Assembly (NCBI RefSeq): GCF_002929505.1 | Contig: NZ_PJJL01000073.1 | Location: 1-64,000, forward strand | Origin: Cryobacterium sp. Y57 | GTDB taxonomy: Bacteria > Actinomycetota > Actinomycetes > Actinomycetales > Microbacteriaceae | Reading direction: 5' to 3' | DNA: 64,000 bases | Part shown: positions 9,596 to 19,100 of the stretch, piece by piece | How the letters are laid out: each line of letters begins with the position of its first letter | Position numbering within the stretch: the first letter of the stretch is position 1 | Program-made: the position numbers and the translations under genes | Notes under the pieces: model-generated | Databases searched by the model: none | Seen by the model: only the letters and a program-made list of their open reading frames with translations | Told to the model about the DNA's origin: nothing

Positions 9596-10243
9596 ATGCC
9601 CATACTGTTGCAGCTCGATTCGTCCGCCGACCTTATGAGTTCGCGCTCGCGCGCGATTACGGCGACTTTCGCGGATACCTGGCGCGGTCTGAGCAGTGAA
9701 CACACCGTCGTTCACCGTGATCTGCACCGGGAACCGTTGCCCCACCTGACCGATGCCGCGCTGCACTTTCCACCACGGCTCCGCCCGGAGGGTGCGAGCG
9801 CCAGCCCGGAGCAGGAAACGCTGCAGCAGCTCCTCATTGCGGAACTCGTCGCGGCCGACGTGCTGTTGATCGGTGTTCCGCTGTACAACTATTCGATGCC
9901 ATCGACCCTGAAGGCGTGGATCGATTACATTCACCTGCCGACGGTGACCGCTCCGTTCGACGACCCGACCAGTCAGCAGCCCCTCGCTGGTCGCCCGGCC
10001 GTACTCGTTTCCACTCGCGGCGCGGTCTACGACCCGGGAACCTCCACAGAGTTCGACGATCACGCGCTTCCGGCGCTGAGCCTGATTCTGGCGAACGCCT
10101 TGGGAATGACCGTCGAGACGATCGTGGCCACTCGCACTCTCAGCGAACGGTTCGGTGCTCCCGCCGACGAGGTCGACAAGGAACACCGGGAATTGACCGC
10201 GGCGCACGAGTCCGCTGCCCAGACCGCCCGCCGCCTGGGCTGA
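9596..10243 (+). CDS. azoR: FMN-dependent NADH-azoreductase-like flavoprotein
   Basis: A 215-aa flavodoxin-fold protein. The N-terminal LLQLDSSADLMSSRSRAIT fits the phosphate-binding loop, PLYNYSMPSTLKAWIDYI is the strongly conserved AzoR motif near residues 100-118, and VSTRGAVYDPG is the second FMN loop. The enzyme family reduces azo bonds and quinones with NADH in two-electron steps; the physiological role is more likely quinone detoxification. Start ATG at 9596 is supported by the family N-terminus and by a -10 box 7 bases upstream. The gene stands next to a frameshifted two-helix membrane gene. Confidence 0.88.
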   Translation: MPILLQLDSSADLMSSRSRAITATFADTWRGLSSEHTVVHRDLHREPLPHLTDAALHFPPRLRPEGASASPEQETLQQLLIAELVAADVLLIGVPLYNYSMPSTLKAWIDYIHLPTVTAPFDDPTSQQPLAGRPAVLVSTRGAVYDPGTSTEFDDHALPALSLILANALGMTVETIVATRTLSERFGAPADEVDKEHRELTAAHESAAQTARRLG

Positions 10244-10259
10244 GGGACGTCGCGACGAC

Positions 10260-10534
10260 GTGACGCTGAGTGCGGTCGGCGCGCATCCAGGGCTGCGCCG
10301 CAACGTTGCCTTCTGGCAGGCGGTGCTGTTGACCGGCACCCGCGCGGTGCTGGGCCGACTCTTCGGCCTAATGGGGCCCACCATGCTCGGGCTGGTCGGT
10401 CTGCTGACTTTCGCACCGCCGTGGCCTCAGGTCGCCTGCTCGTTCTCGTGCTACCCGTGATCATCGCGGTCGGCAGCTGGATCCTCACCCGCCCGGCCGA
10501 ATTCGAAGAGCGTCTGCAGCGCACGCTGAACTGA
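10260..10534 (+). pseudogene. Frameshifted small two-helix membrane protein gene
   Basis: The first frame (GTG at 10260) encodes one hydrophobic helix (LLTGTRAVLGRLFGLMGPTML) and stops at about 10460. A shifted frame that overlaps it continues with a second helix (GRLLVLVLPVIIAVGSWIL) and a charged tail (RPAEFEERLQRTLN) to a stop at 10534. The total of 275 bases is not a multiple of three. The two halves together would make a plausible 91-aa two-helix protein, so a frameshift near 10430 is likely, either real or a sequencing error. No family is recognised. Confidence 0.4.
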
Positions 10535-10651
10535 TCCTGGTCAGGATGCTGCTGGATCCCGAAAGTGTGGCTGTTCAGGCGGATTCGTTTGGGCCAGCAG
10601 TCACCCGACGAACTGCTGCGTCATTGCCCTCGATGAGCGGCCGGAGCGCGC

Positions 10652-11695
10652 TTATTTGGCGGCGAGCAGGCGCGCAACGCGGGGCTTGACCTCGGTGGCG
10701 AGCAGGGTGATGGACTCGAGCAGGTGTTCCTGGGGGAGCCCACCGTGGTCGCCCTGCAGAAAATGACGCATGTGGCCGAGGTGCCTGTGCAGCGCGACAA
10801 TGCGTTCCGCGACGTCGTCGGGGTCGCCCACGAAGTAGGCGCTGGGTGCATCGACCTGAGCCAGATAGGAACTGCGCTGCGGCACCGGCCAGCCCCGCAA
10901 CCGACCCATCTCCACGTTCAAGTTCACCCACCCCGGATACATCCGCTCGACGGCTTCCTTCTTGGTCGGGGCCACCAGGCCGAAGGTCGCGACCGAGACC
11001 TTGATGTTGTCGCCGGTGTGGCCGGCCTGCGCAGCGGACTGCCGATAGAGGTTGGCGAGGGGCGCGAACCGGTGCGGCTCTCCGCCGATGATGGCGTAGG
11101 CGAGGGGGAGACCGAGGCGTCCGGCGCGGGCCGACGACGGCGCGCTGCCGCCGGTTGCGATCCAGATGGGGAGTGAGCCCTGCACGGGGCGCGGCACGAC
11201 GTCGAGCTGGGGGATCGACGGACGTGCGGTGCCCGACCAGGTCACGTTTTCGGTGCTGCTGGCGTTGAGCGTGAGCAGCAGGTCGAGCTTCTGGGCGTAG
11301 AGCTCGTCGTAGTCGTTCAAGTCATAGCCGAACAACGGAAAAGTCTCGACCGAGGAGCCGCGGCCGGCGGTGATCTCGATGCGGCCACCGCCCGAGATCG
11401 CATCAGCGATGGCGAACTGCTGGAAGACCCGCACCGGATCATCCGTTCCGATAATGCTCGCCGCGCTGCCCAGTTTGATCTGACTCGTCGCGGCGGCGGC
11501 CGCTGCGATGATCGCACCGGGAGAGGAGGCTGGCATCGACACGGTGTGGTGCTCACCGACACCGAAGTAGTCGAGCCCGGCCTTATCGGCCAGCACGATG
11601 GCGTCGAACAGGTTCCTGATCGCTTCCGCGGTGGAGCGCGAGCTGCCGTCGGGGTCGAGCTGAGTGTCGCCGAAGCTGTAGGCGCCGATCTCCAT
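10652..11695 (-). CDS. LLM-class (luciferase-like) flavin-dependent oxidoreductase
   Basis: A 347-aa TIM-barrel protein of the bacterial luciferase superfamily. Visible family blocks are IVLADKAGLDYFGVGEHH, SSPGAIIAAAAAATSQIKLGSA, RVFQQFAIADAISGGGRIEITAGRGS and a late SYLAQ...FVGDPDDVAERI. The GEHH and GRG blocks line the flavin and phosphate sites. The cofactor may be FMN or F420; substrate is unknown. The ATG at 11695 is chosen because GGAG lies 6 bases upstream; an ATG at 11707 is in frame. It is followed by a long gap downstream with no gene on its strand. Confidence 0.88.
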   Translation of the reverse strand: MEIGAYSFGDTQLDPDGSSRSTAEAIRNLFDAIVLADKAGLDYFGVGEHHTVSMPASSPGAIIAAAAAATSQIKLGSAASIIGTDDPVRVFQQFAIADAISGGGRIEITAGRGSSVETFPLFGYDLNDYDELYAQKLDLLLTLNASSTENVTWSGTARPSIPQLDVVPRPVQGSLPIWIATGGSAPSSARAGRLGLPLAYAIIGGEPHRFAPLANLYRQSAAQAGHTGDNIKVSVATFGLVAPTKKEAVERMYPGWVNLNVEMGRLRGWPVPQRSSYLAQVDAPSAYFVGDPDDVAERIVALHRHLGHMRHFLQGDHGGLPQEHLLESITLLATEVKPRVARLLAAK

Positions 11696-11865
11696 GATGT
11701 TCTCCATTGTGTACGGGATAGTGAGGCGGCGTCCGGGAGCGGGCGCGCCTTCTGGTGCAGAAATCCTCCGACGATCGCACGCGTTGTGCGCGAGTCGCCG
11801 TAGCTAGTTTCGCGCCTCTGTTACCCGCCCGGAAATGGGTAACGACCATTCGCCGCGCGCGCGCC

Positions 11866-12327
11866 CTAGTCTTCGAAGCTGTTCACCATCGCGAAGGCGG
11901 CGCGTTCCATATAATCCCAGAGAATTCCCCGCTGCAACGGCGGCAGGTTGGCGGCGTCCACGGCGACTTTCATGTGGCCCAGCCAGCGGTCGCGGGCATC
12001 CGGGTTGACCTTGAACGGAATGTGACGCTGACGCAGACGCGGGTGGCCGCGCTGCTCGCTATAGGTGCCTGGACCGCCCCAGAACTGCTCAAGGAACATA
12101 ACCAGGCGGTGTTCGGCCGGTCCGAGATCTTCTTCGGGATACATGGGCTTCAGCACCGGGTCGGTGGCTACCCCGACGTAGAAGTCGTGCACGAGCTTTT
12201 CAAAGAACGGGGTTCCGCCGACTTCGTCGAAGAATGTGGGCACTGCGGCTGGGCCGTTCTCACCTTCGCGCAGGTACACGTCGGCAAGGGCTGCAGGCTG
12301 ATCGGTGGGGTGTCGTTCAGTGGTCAC
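11866..12327 (-). CDS. glbO: Group II truncated haemoglobin
   Basis: A 153-aa trHbO-type globin. The core VGGTPFFEKLVHDFYVGVATDP includes the B10 tyrosine, and LVMFLEQFWGGPGTYSEQRG followed by HPRLRQRHIPF carries the conserved CD/E-F region and the proximal histidine. It should bind haem and O2 or NO in the cytoplasm and may feed oxygen to respiration or detoxify peroxide and NO. The GTG start at 12327 gives about 25 extra N-terminal residues before the globin fold, a typical pre-helix. It lies 35 bases after the mscS-like gene on the same strand and may share its transcript. Confidence 0.92.
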   Translation of the reverse strand: MTTERHPTDQPAALADVYLREGENGPAAVPTFFDEVGGTPFFEKLVHDFYVGVATDPVLKPMYPEEDLGPAEHRLVMFLEQFWGGPGTYSEQRGHPRLRQRHIPFKVNPDARDRWLGHMKVAVDAANLPPLQRGILWDYMERAAFAMVNSFED

Positions 12328-12362
12328 GTGGTGCGGCTTTCTTCTCTTCGGTTAGTTCACTG

Positions 12363-13487
12363 TCAGTCAATGCCATCCCCACGAACTTCAGGGTCGGGCG
12401 TCTTCATCGGAGCCGGAACATTTTTGGGCTTGCGCGGCCCGCGGGGCTTGCGTACCGCAACTGGCCCGGTGCGTACGCCATCGACGGCGTCGGGTACGGC
12501 CGCAGCGGCCGCTTCGGCCGCGTCGAGAGCGCCTTCGGCCGGTTCACTGGTCGATCCCTCAAGGGTACCGTCGCCGGTGGTCATGACCACGCTGTTGAGC
12601 GGCGTGAGTGGCACTCCCATGCCGTCGAGGGCCTTCTTCATGTGCAGGCGCAGGTCACGGGCGAAGTCCCACTTGGCGGAGACCCGGGTCTTGACCACGA
12701 GCCGGGTCACGAGGGCTTCGGCGCTGATCGACTCGAGGCCCCAGATCTCGGGCTTTTCGAGAATGAACGCGCGCCACTTGCGACTTGAGGCGAGGGCAGT
12801 GGCCACGCGCAGCAGCTCGTCTTGCACGGCCTCCACGTCGGAACTGTAGGGAATGGCGAGGTCGATGATGACGCGCGCCCAGCCCTGCGACATGTTGCCA
12901 ACTCGCAGAATCTCGCCGTTGCGCACGAACCAGAGCGTGCCATCGATGTCGCGTACCTGAGTGATACGAATTCCGACCGTTTCGACCACACCGGAGGCGA
13001 ATCCCACGTCGACGATGTCGCCCACGCCGATCTGGTCTTCCATGACCATGAACAGGCCGTTGAGAATGTCCTTGACGATGTTTTGTGCGCCGAAACCAAG
13101 GCCGGCGCCGAGCGCGGCGGTGAGCAGAGCGAAGGAACCGAGAATGTCCTTGTTCAGGACCGTGACGATGAGCAACAGGGCGGTGATCAAGATGAACACG
13201 TTCACTATGTTCGCCAGCACGGCCCCGAGCGTGCGTGAGCGCTGGACAACGCGAACCGCCGCGAGCGGTGAGACATTGAGTGCCTGGGTGTCGTCGACCT
13301 TCTGATTCTTCTTGACGCCGGAGACGATCTGCTGCACCACGCGCCGAATGACGAATTGCAGAACCCAGCGCAAGGCGAAAGCGATGAGGATGATCATCGC
13401 GATGGCGAAGGCCTTTTCCAGAAACACGGTCCACGGAATTTTAGCGAAGTAGGTACCGAGATCGGCCCAGAAAGTTTCCCAGTTCAT
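12363..13487 (-). CDS. mscS: Small-conductance mechanosensitive channel, MscS family
   Basis: A 374-aa inner-membrane channel that opens under membrane tension and releases solutes after osmotic downshock. Helices lie at about residues 22-45 (AFAIAMIILIAFALRWVL) and 90-115, and the pore helix TM3 is the Gly/Ala-rich ALLTAALGAGLGFGAQNIVKDILNG. The beta domain (EDQIGVGDIVDVG ... VRDIDGTLWFVRNGEI) follows. The C-terminus (about 320-374) is Ala/Pro rich and basic, an actinobacterial addition. The ATG at 13487 is preferred; TTG at 13493 is in frame but lies only 3 bases after a TAGACT -10 box. Confidence 0.93.
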   Translation of the reverse strand: MNWETFWADLGTYFAKIPWTVFLEKAFAIAMIILIAFALRWVLQFVIRRVVQQIVSGVKKNQKVDDTQALNVSPLAAVRVVQRSRTLGAVLANIVNVFILITALLLIVTVLNKDILGSFALLTAALGAGLGFGAQNIVKDILNGLFMVMEDQIGVGDIVDVGFASGVVETVGIRITQVRDIDGTLWFVRNGEILRVGNMSQGWARVIIDLAIPYSSDVEAVQDELLRVATALASSRKWRAFILEKPEIWGLESISAEALVTRLVVKTRVSAKWDFARDLRLHMKKALDGMGVPLTPLNSVVMTTGDGTLEGSTSEPAEGALDAAEAAAAAVPDAVDGVRTGPVAVRKPRGPRKPKNVPAPMKTPDPEVRGDGID

Positions 13488-13647
13488 ATCCAAACCAGTC
13501 TACCGAGAGCCGTTTGTGGAACCCGGGAAGGGACCCCGGTCACGGTATCGGCGCCCGCGACACGCAGCCGCAGCAGACCGGTCTCGGCGCCGCAGGCAGT
13601 GGCATCCTCTCGGAAACCGTGGAATTTGCTGTGAACCTCACGGGATG

Positions 13648-13690
13648 CGTGAAGCCCGCGGCCAACCGTCGGCTGGCTGCGGGCTTCACG
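13648..13690. terminator. Strong inverted repeat downstream of pepN
   Basis: CGTGAAGCCCGC and GCGGGCTTCACG form 12-bp perfect arms around a 19-base loop, 18 bases past the pepN stop. No T-run follows, so termination may be weak or factor-dependent, but the arms will protect an mRNA end. Confidence 0.6.
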
Positions 13691-13707
13691 GTGTTCCCTG
13701 CCGATGG

Positions 13708-16254
13708 CTAGTCGGCGTCGCGCGCTTGTACCTTCAGCGACCGCTCGACTCCGGCCAGGTTCTCGACCACGAGGCGGCGAAGCGCTGCCGGTTCCGGGTT
13801 CGCATCGAGCCAGGCCCGGGTCGCGTCGGCGAGGGCCTGGTTGTTCAGCGGCGCCGGGTAGAGACCGATGACGAGCTTCTCGCCGATCGAGAAGCTACGC
13901 GCCTCCCATACGCGCTGCAGCATCTCGAAGTAGGTCACGACAAACGGCTCGAGCAGGGCCGCGTCGTTGACGCGCAGGAACCCGGCGGCCGTCGTGCGCA
14001 CGATGGTCGTCGCTGCCGTGTCAACGTCGATGAGTGACGACCAGGCGGCGAGCTTGCCGTCGGCGGTGGGGAGAGCGGCCCGGGCCAGGGCGGCCGACTG
14101 GGCGCCGGTGGCCGTGTTGTCGGCCGTGAGCGCCGCGTCGATCTCGGTGGCGTCGGCGCGTCCACCGGCCACAAGAGCCGTGAGCAACTCCCAGGCCAGG
14201 TCGGTATCGACCGTGAGGCCCTCCAGCACGGTACTGCCCGACCGCAGGGCAGCTACGTTCTCGAGCTCGGCTGGGTTGGTCGCAACAGCGGCGAAGAACT
14301 TCACGAACTGGAACTGGGCGTCGCTGCCGGCCACAGCATTCTGGGCCAGCGTCCACAGTGTCGCGGCGACCTCGGTCGTGACGGCAGCGCGGTGTGGCTG
14401 GCCGACGTAGTAGTTCGCCGTGAGTACGACCTGGCCGAGCACGGTGCGCAGCGTGGTCGACTCGGTTTCGGTAGCCACGTTGTTCAGTACCAGGCGCACG
14501 AAGTCGCGCGCCGTGGTTTCAGCGTCGCGGGTGGCGTCCCAGACCGAACCCCAGACCAGAGCGCGGGCGAGCGGGCTCTCAATGGCGGAGAGATGTTCCA
14601 GCGCCACCGTCTCTGAGGCCGGGTCCAGGCGAACCTTGGCGTAGCTGAGGTCGTCGTCGTTGAGCAGGATCAGGTCAGGACGCTCGCGGCCGACGAGGGC
14701 GGGGACATCCGTTCGCGAGCCGTCGACGTCGAGCTCGACCCGGTGCGTGCGCACGAGCTTGTGGGCGTCGGTGAAGGTGTAGAAGCCGATGGCCAGGCGG
14801 TGCGGGCGAATGGTGGGGTAAGCGGCTGCGGCGCTCTGCAGCACAGCGAAGCCGGTGATGACTCCCGCCGCGTCGACGGTGATTTCGGGGCGCAGGGTGT
14901 TGACGCCGGCGGTTTCGAGCCACAGCTTCGCCCAGTCGCGAAGGTCCCGGCCGCTCGCCGCTTCGAGTTCGACGAGCAGGTCGCGCAGCTCGGTGTTGCC
15001 CCACTGGTGCTTCTGAAAGTAGGAGCCGACACCGGTGAAGAACGCCTCGATACCGACCCAGGCGGCGAGCTGCTTGAGCACGGAGCCGCCCTTTGCGTAG
15101 GTGATGCCGTCGAAGTTGACGAGCACGTCGTCAAGGTCACGGATGGTGGCGACGACCGGGTGGGTCGAGGGGAGTTGATCTTGCTTGTAGGCCCAGCTCT
15201 TCTCCATCACGGCGAAGGTGGTCCAGGCTTCGTGCCACTCGGTGGCTTCGGCGGTGGCGATGGTCGATGCCCACTCGGCGAAGCTCTCGTTGAGCCAGAG
15301 GTCGTTCCACCAGGTCATCGTGACGAGGTCGCCGAACCACATGTGGGCGAGCTCGTGCAGAATCGTCACGACGCGGCGTTCCTTGACGGCGTCGGTCACC
15401 TTGGAGCGAAAGATATAGGTTTCGGTGAAGGTGACGGCGCCCGCGTTCTCCATGGCGCCGGCATTGAACTCCGGCACGAACAGCTGGTCGTACTTGTCGA
15501 AGGGGTATGCGTAGCCGAACTTCTCTTCGTAGTAGGCGAAGCCCTGGCGGGTCTTCTCGAGGATGTAGTCGGCGTCGAGGTGCTCCGAGAGGCTTTTGCG
15601 ACTGAACACGCCAAGTGGGATGGTGCGTCCGTCGCTTGAGACGAGCTCGCTGCGCACGACGGCGTACGGGCCGGCGATGAGCGCGGTGATATAGCTCGAG
15701 ATGGTGTGGGTGGGTGCAAACGCCCAGGTGCTGGCGCCGTCGCCGGCGTCGATGGGTTCGGGCGTGGTGGAGTTGGAGACGACCTGCCACTCGCTCGGCG
15801 CCGTGACGGTGAAGGAGAATTTTGCCTTCAGGTCGGGTTGCTCGAACACCGCGAACACGCGGCGGGAGTCGGGTACCTCGAACTGGCTGTACAGGTAGAC
15901 CTCGTTGTCGACCGGGTCGACGAAGCGGTGCAGGCCCTCACCGGTGTTGGTATAGAGTGCGTCGGCGACGACGACGAGCTCGTTCTCAGTCTGCAGGCCG
16001 TCGAGCTGAATGCGGATGCCGTCGCTCACGACGGCGGGGTCGAGCGCGGCACCGTTGAGGGTCACCGAATACACCTGTGCTGTGATGGCGTCGATGAAGG
16101 TCGAGGCGCCGGGGGTGGCGTTGAAGCGCACCGTGGTGGTGCTGCCGAATGTGGTGGGGCCGGTAGTGAGGTCGAGTACAACGTTGTAGCTCGCTACCGT
16201 GATGAGCGCGGCGCGCTCGGACGCTTCCAGTCGGGTGAGGTTCTCTCCAGGCAA
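13708..16254 (-). CDS. pepN: Aminopeptidase N, M1 family zinc peptidase
   Basis: An 848-aa cytoplasmic metallopeptidase that removes N-terminal residues from peptides and finishes protein breakdown. The exopeptidase motif GAMENAGAV is near residue 267 and the zinc motif HELAHMWFGDLVT near 300, with the third ligand Glu in WLNESFAEW. The N-terminal beta domain and the helical ERAP1-like C-terminus are complete. The start is taken as TTG at 16254: it gives the usual MPGENLTR N-terminus and GGAG lies 7 bases upstream. The frame remains open 87 bases further, but those residues are unlike the family. It probably acts after Clp proteases, also encoded here. Confidence 0.95.
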   Translation of the reverse strand: MPGENLTRLEASERAALITVASYNVVLDLTTGPTTFGSTTTVRFNATPGASTFIDAITAQVYSVTLNGAALDPAVVSDGIRIQLDGLQTENELVVVADALYTNTGEGLHRFVDPVDNEVYLYSQFEVPDSRRVFAVFEQPDLKAKFSFTVTAPSEWQVVSNSTTPEPIDAGDGASTWAFAPTHTISSYITALIAGPYAVVRSELVSSDGRTIPLGVFSRKSLSEHLDADYILEKTRQGFAYYEEKFGYAYPFDKYDQLFVPEFNAGAMENAGAVTFTETYIFRSKVTDAVKERRVVTILHELAHMWFGDLVTMTWWNDLWLNESFAEWASTIATAEATEWHEAWTTFAVMEKSWAYKQDQLPSTHPVVATIRDLDDVLVNFDGITYAKGGSVLKQLAAWVGIEAFFTGVGSYFQKHQWGNTELRDLLVELEAASGRDLRDWAKLWLETAGVNTLRPEITVDAAGVITGFAVLQSAAAAYPTIRPHRLAIGFYTFTDAHKLVRTHRVELDVDGSRTDVPALVGRERPDLILLNDDDLSYAKVRLDPASETVALEHLSAIESPLARALVWGSVWDATRDAETTARDFVRLVLNNVATETESTTLRTVLGQVVLTANYYVGQPHRAAVTTEVAATLWTLAQNAVAGSDAQFQFVKFFAAVATNPAELENVAALRSGSTVLEGLTVDTDLAWELLTALVAGGRADATEIDAALTADNTATGAQSAALARAALPTADGKLAAWSSLIDVDTAATTIVRTTAAGFLRVNDAALLEPFVVTYFEMLQRVWEARSFSIGEKLVIGLYPAPLNNQALADATRAWLDANPEPAALRRLVVENLAGVERSLKVQARDAD

Positions 16255-16361
16255 GTTAATACTCCAATTCGATTCACGATTCGATTCGCGACGGATTCCA
16301 TTTGGAACGGTGAAGCTTTGGCGCTCGTGGCGCCAACGCACCCCGCAAGCCTAGCCATGAT

Positions 16362-16367
16362 TAGGAT
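16362..16367 (+). promoter_or_regulatory. -10 box of a leaderless promoter
   Basis: TAGGAT ends exactly 6 bases before the ATG of the DUF2332 gene at 16374. No ribosome binding site is placed for this ATG. Confidence 0.6.
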
Positions 16368-16373
16368 GTGGGC

Positions 16374-17384
16374 ATGAGAGCGAGCACCGATCCCGGAGTC
16401 GCGACCGCTGAACGCTACCGGGCCTTCGCCGAGGTTGAAGCCCGCGGAATGAGCGCCTGCTACGAACGCTGGGCCGCTGGGGTTGCGGCTGATCCTGAGA
16501 TCGTAACGCTGATCAATCTGCTGCCGCCAGTCAAGCGGCAACCGAACCTGGTGTTCAGTGCGGCCCGGTTGCACGGGGCAGTGGCGGGGGAGTACCCGGC
16601 ATTCGTGGCCTGGCTGCGCGCGCACTGGGCGCTCGTCGCCGCCACCTGCCTGACCCATGCGACCCAGACCAATGAGGCCGGGCGGTGCGCTGTGCTGTTA
16701 CCGGCCCTGGCGGCGCTCGCCGGGCCGCTCGCGATCATCGAAGTGGGGGCATCCGCCGGCCTCTGCCTGCGCCCCGATCGGTACAGCTACCGGTATCGCT
16801 CTGCCGATGGTGGCGAGCGGATGCTGCACCCGGCAGACGGCCCCAGCCCAGTGCTGCTCGACTGCGCCGTCATCGGCCCGGTGCCATTGCCCGAGCGGAT
16901 GCCCCAGATCGTGTGGCGGGCCGGAATCGACCTTCATCCCCTCGACGTGCACAGCGACGCGGACGTGGCCTGGCTCGAGGCGCTGATTTGGCCGGAGCAC
17001 GACGACCGTCGAGCCCGGCTGCGCGCCGCGGTTGCCGTGGCCCGCCAGGAGACGGTTGAGATCGTGCCGGGAGATCTTAACGGCCAGATCGAGGCCCTCG
17101 TTGCCCGGGCACCGGCCGGGGCAACCGTTGTCGTGTTCCACACCGCGGTGCTCGCCTACCTGAACGCAGCCGACCGCGACCGGTTCGCCGCGCAGATGAC
17201 CCGACTGCCGGTACGTTGGCTATCGAACGAGGGGCAGAGTGTGGTGCCCGGGGTGCTGGAGCGGCTGGGGGAGGCGCCGGCACCGTCACATTCAACTCCG
17301 GCATCCGCTTTCATTCTCGCCCTGGACGGCGAGCCGATCGCCCTGACCCAGCCACACGGCCGGTCATTACACTGGCTCGGGTGA
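16374..17384 (+). CDS. DUF2332 family protein
   Basis: A 336-aa soluble protein matching the DUF2332 family as I remember it: RYRAFAEVEARGMSACYERWAAGVAADPE at the N-terminus, LPPVKRQPNLVFSAARLHG, TNEAGRCAVLLPAL, and IIEVGASAGLCLRPDRYSY, which resembles a methyltransferase-like glycine loop. The late segment VVFHTAVLAYLN is also typical. The biochemical function is unknown; the GASAGL loop hints at nucleotide or SAM binding but that is inference. An in-frame GTG at 16368 exists, but the -10 box spacing favours ATG at 16374. Its last 18 bases overlap the end of the converging AAA gene. Confidence 0.85.
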   Translation: MRASTDPGVATAERYRAFAEVEARGMSACYERWAAGVAADPEIVTLINLLPPVKRQPNLVFSAARLHGAVAGEYPAFVAWLRAHWALVAATCLTHATQTNEAGRCAVLLPALAALAGPLAIIEVGASAGLCLRPDRYSYRYRSADGGERMLHPADGPSPVLLDCAVIGPVPLPERMPQIVWRAGIDLHPLDVHSDADVAWLEALIWPEHDDRRARLRAAVAVARQETVEIVPGDLNGQIEALVARAPAGATVVVFHTAVLAYLNAADRDRFAAQMTRLPVRWLSNEGQSVVPGVLERLGEAPAPSHSTPASAFILALDGEPIALTQPHGRSLHWLG

Positions 17385-18929
17385 GTCCGCTGAGGGCTCG
17401 GGGGTCGGCTCCGCTGTCAACGGCGCTGCGCTACCGGCTGCCCAGCCGAAGGAGGCAGATTGGCGCGCCATCACGGCCGCCGCATCGTGCATCGAAACGT
17501 AGCTCCCGCTGTTCGGCCCATCGCTTGGCTCCTCATCGGGCTGCCAGCGCGGGCTTCCGCTGCTGCGGGTGCCGAGGAGCCGTCGGGTGAGGGATTCGCC
17601 CGCCGACAACAGATCGTCGAGGGCGACCTGCAGGTCATTGTCGTCGACGGTGTCGGTGCGAAGGGCAGCGCGAAGCACGGCCCGGCGAATCAGCTCCTTC
17701 GCAAAGGAGCCCGTGACGCCTTCCGCACGGCGGGCAGCGGCGTCGAGGGCAGCCGGGCTGAACGGCAGCCCTCCCGCATAGCGCCGGAACAGCCGCTCGC
17801 GTTCGGCCAGGGCGGGCAAGGGTACTTCGACGGCGAGATCGACCCGGCCTGGCCGTTCGGCGAGGGCGCGTTCGAGCACCTCGACTCGGTTGGTGGTCAT
17901 GACGAAAGCTACATCGGCGTCGCCGTCGAGCCCGTCGAGGGCGTCGAGCACCTCGAACAACAGCGGCTGCGGAGTGGCATTGCGTTGCATCGCGACCAGG
18001 TCGATGTCTTCCAGCACGACGATCGACGGCGCGAAGGTGCGGGCGATCTCGGCCGCGGCAGCGATATGCACGATACTGGACCCGGTCAGTAGTACGGCCG
18101 TGATGCCCGGTGTCTCGCTGAGCAGGTGGCGCACGGTGAGGGTCTTACCGGTGCCGGGAGCACCATAGAGCAGCACGCCGCGCTTCAGGTGTTGACCGGC
18201 GGCGAGTAGGGCCTGGCGTTGCTCACCGATTCCGATGACGTGGTCGGAAATGGTTCCGAGGATCCCCTCCGGCAGCACGATCGCCGCGGCGGGCACGACG
18301 GGCCGTTCCAGAAAGGTGATTCCGGCCCCGGCCCCGTATTCGGTGTGCACGAAAGACAGCACCTGCCCGCGCAGCACGCTGTGCTCGATCATGAGCCCGC
18401 GCAGGTGCTCGAGAAAGTCCGTGACCGTCTGCGCTGACACCGCCATGATTTCGAGTTCGGCCGTATTACGCCCGAATTGCGGGTTCGCGGCGCGCTGCAG
18501 CACGGCGATCGGCTGCCCGTTGAAGCGGATGAGCCGGAGGCCGAACGAGACCACCTGGCGGGTCGACGTTGGCCCGGTCGCCCGGGCCGAGTAGTCCACC
18601 GGTCCGGGGCCGAAGCCCGGAAACGGGCTGGCCACGAGCTCGGACAGCGTCGAGTGAAACCGCTGCTGCCCACCCGTTACGCCCAGAAGCGCGGCCGGAT
18701 CCGCGCCGGTCAACGTGCTCAGGGCGATGTCCGCGTCGACGAGGCGATGATCGGCCAGGGCCTCCGACACGACCGGCAACATCGACGCGTTGGCGCCGAG
18801 AAAGGCGCTGATGCGGTCGCCGAGTGGTGTCAAGCCCGACCCGGCCCGGTCATCTGCCGCAGATACGACCCGCTCCATGAAGTGTTTGAACGCGCGTACG
18901 ACGTCTCGGTCGAAAGTGTCCTCGGTCAT
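17367..18929 (-). CDS. AAA-family ATPase with unknown N-terminal domain
   Basis: A 520-aa protein. The AAA module sits at about residues 215-430: Walker A GAPGTGKT near 252-259, Walker B IVVLEDIDLVA near 300, sensor MTTNRVE and the arginine-finger segment LAERPGRVDL. It is Cdc48/Bcs1-like rather than FtsH; there is no protease domain and no membrane helix. Residues 1-200 are a separate domain of unknown type with SFGLRLIRFNGQPIAV. The last 80 residues are disordered. CAGGAG lies upstream of the ATG at 18929. It probably remodels a protein or RNA partner that the sequence does not reveal. It overlaps DUF2332 by 18 bases tail to tail. Confidence 0.85.
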   Translation of the reverse strand: MTEDTFDRDVVRAFKHFMERVVSAADDRAGSGLTPLGDRISAFLGANASMLPVVSEALADHRLVDADIALSTLTGADPAALLGVTGGQQRFHSTLSELVASPFPGFGPGPVDYSARATGPTSTRQVVSFGLRLIRFNGQPIAVLQRAANPQFGRNTAELEIMAVSAQTVTDFLEHLRGLMIEHSVLRGQVLSFVHTEYGAGAGITFLERPVVPAAAIVLPEGILGTISDHVIGIGEQRQALLAAGQHLKRGVLLYGAPGTGKTLTVRHLLSETPGITAVLLTGSSIVHIAAAAEIARTFAPSIVVLEDIDLVAMQRNATPQPLLFEVLDALDGLDGDADVAFVMTTNRVEVLERALAERPGRVDLAVEVPLPALAERERLFRRYAGGLPFSPAALDAAARRAEGVTGSFAKELIRRAVLRAALRTDTVDDNDLQVALDDLLSAGESLTRRLLGTRSSGSPRWQPDEEPSDGPNSGSYVSMHDAAAVMARQSASFGWAAGSAAPLTAEPTPEPSADSPEPV

Positions 18930-19100
18930 GTCGTTCTCCTGTTCTCGTGGCAGCCCTGTCGAACCTAGCGGGCCTGGGCGATTATTGCTTCAGCGACAGC
19001 GACGGTACGTGACTCGATACGCGCTCGAGCCGGTCAGAGAAGGGCTAGCCCAATTATGTGGCCGCCTGAGGCACACTCCAGGAGCCGACGGCACTGAGCG

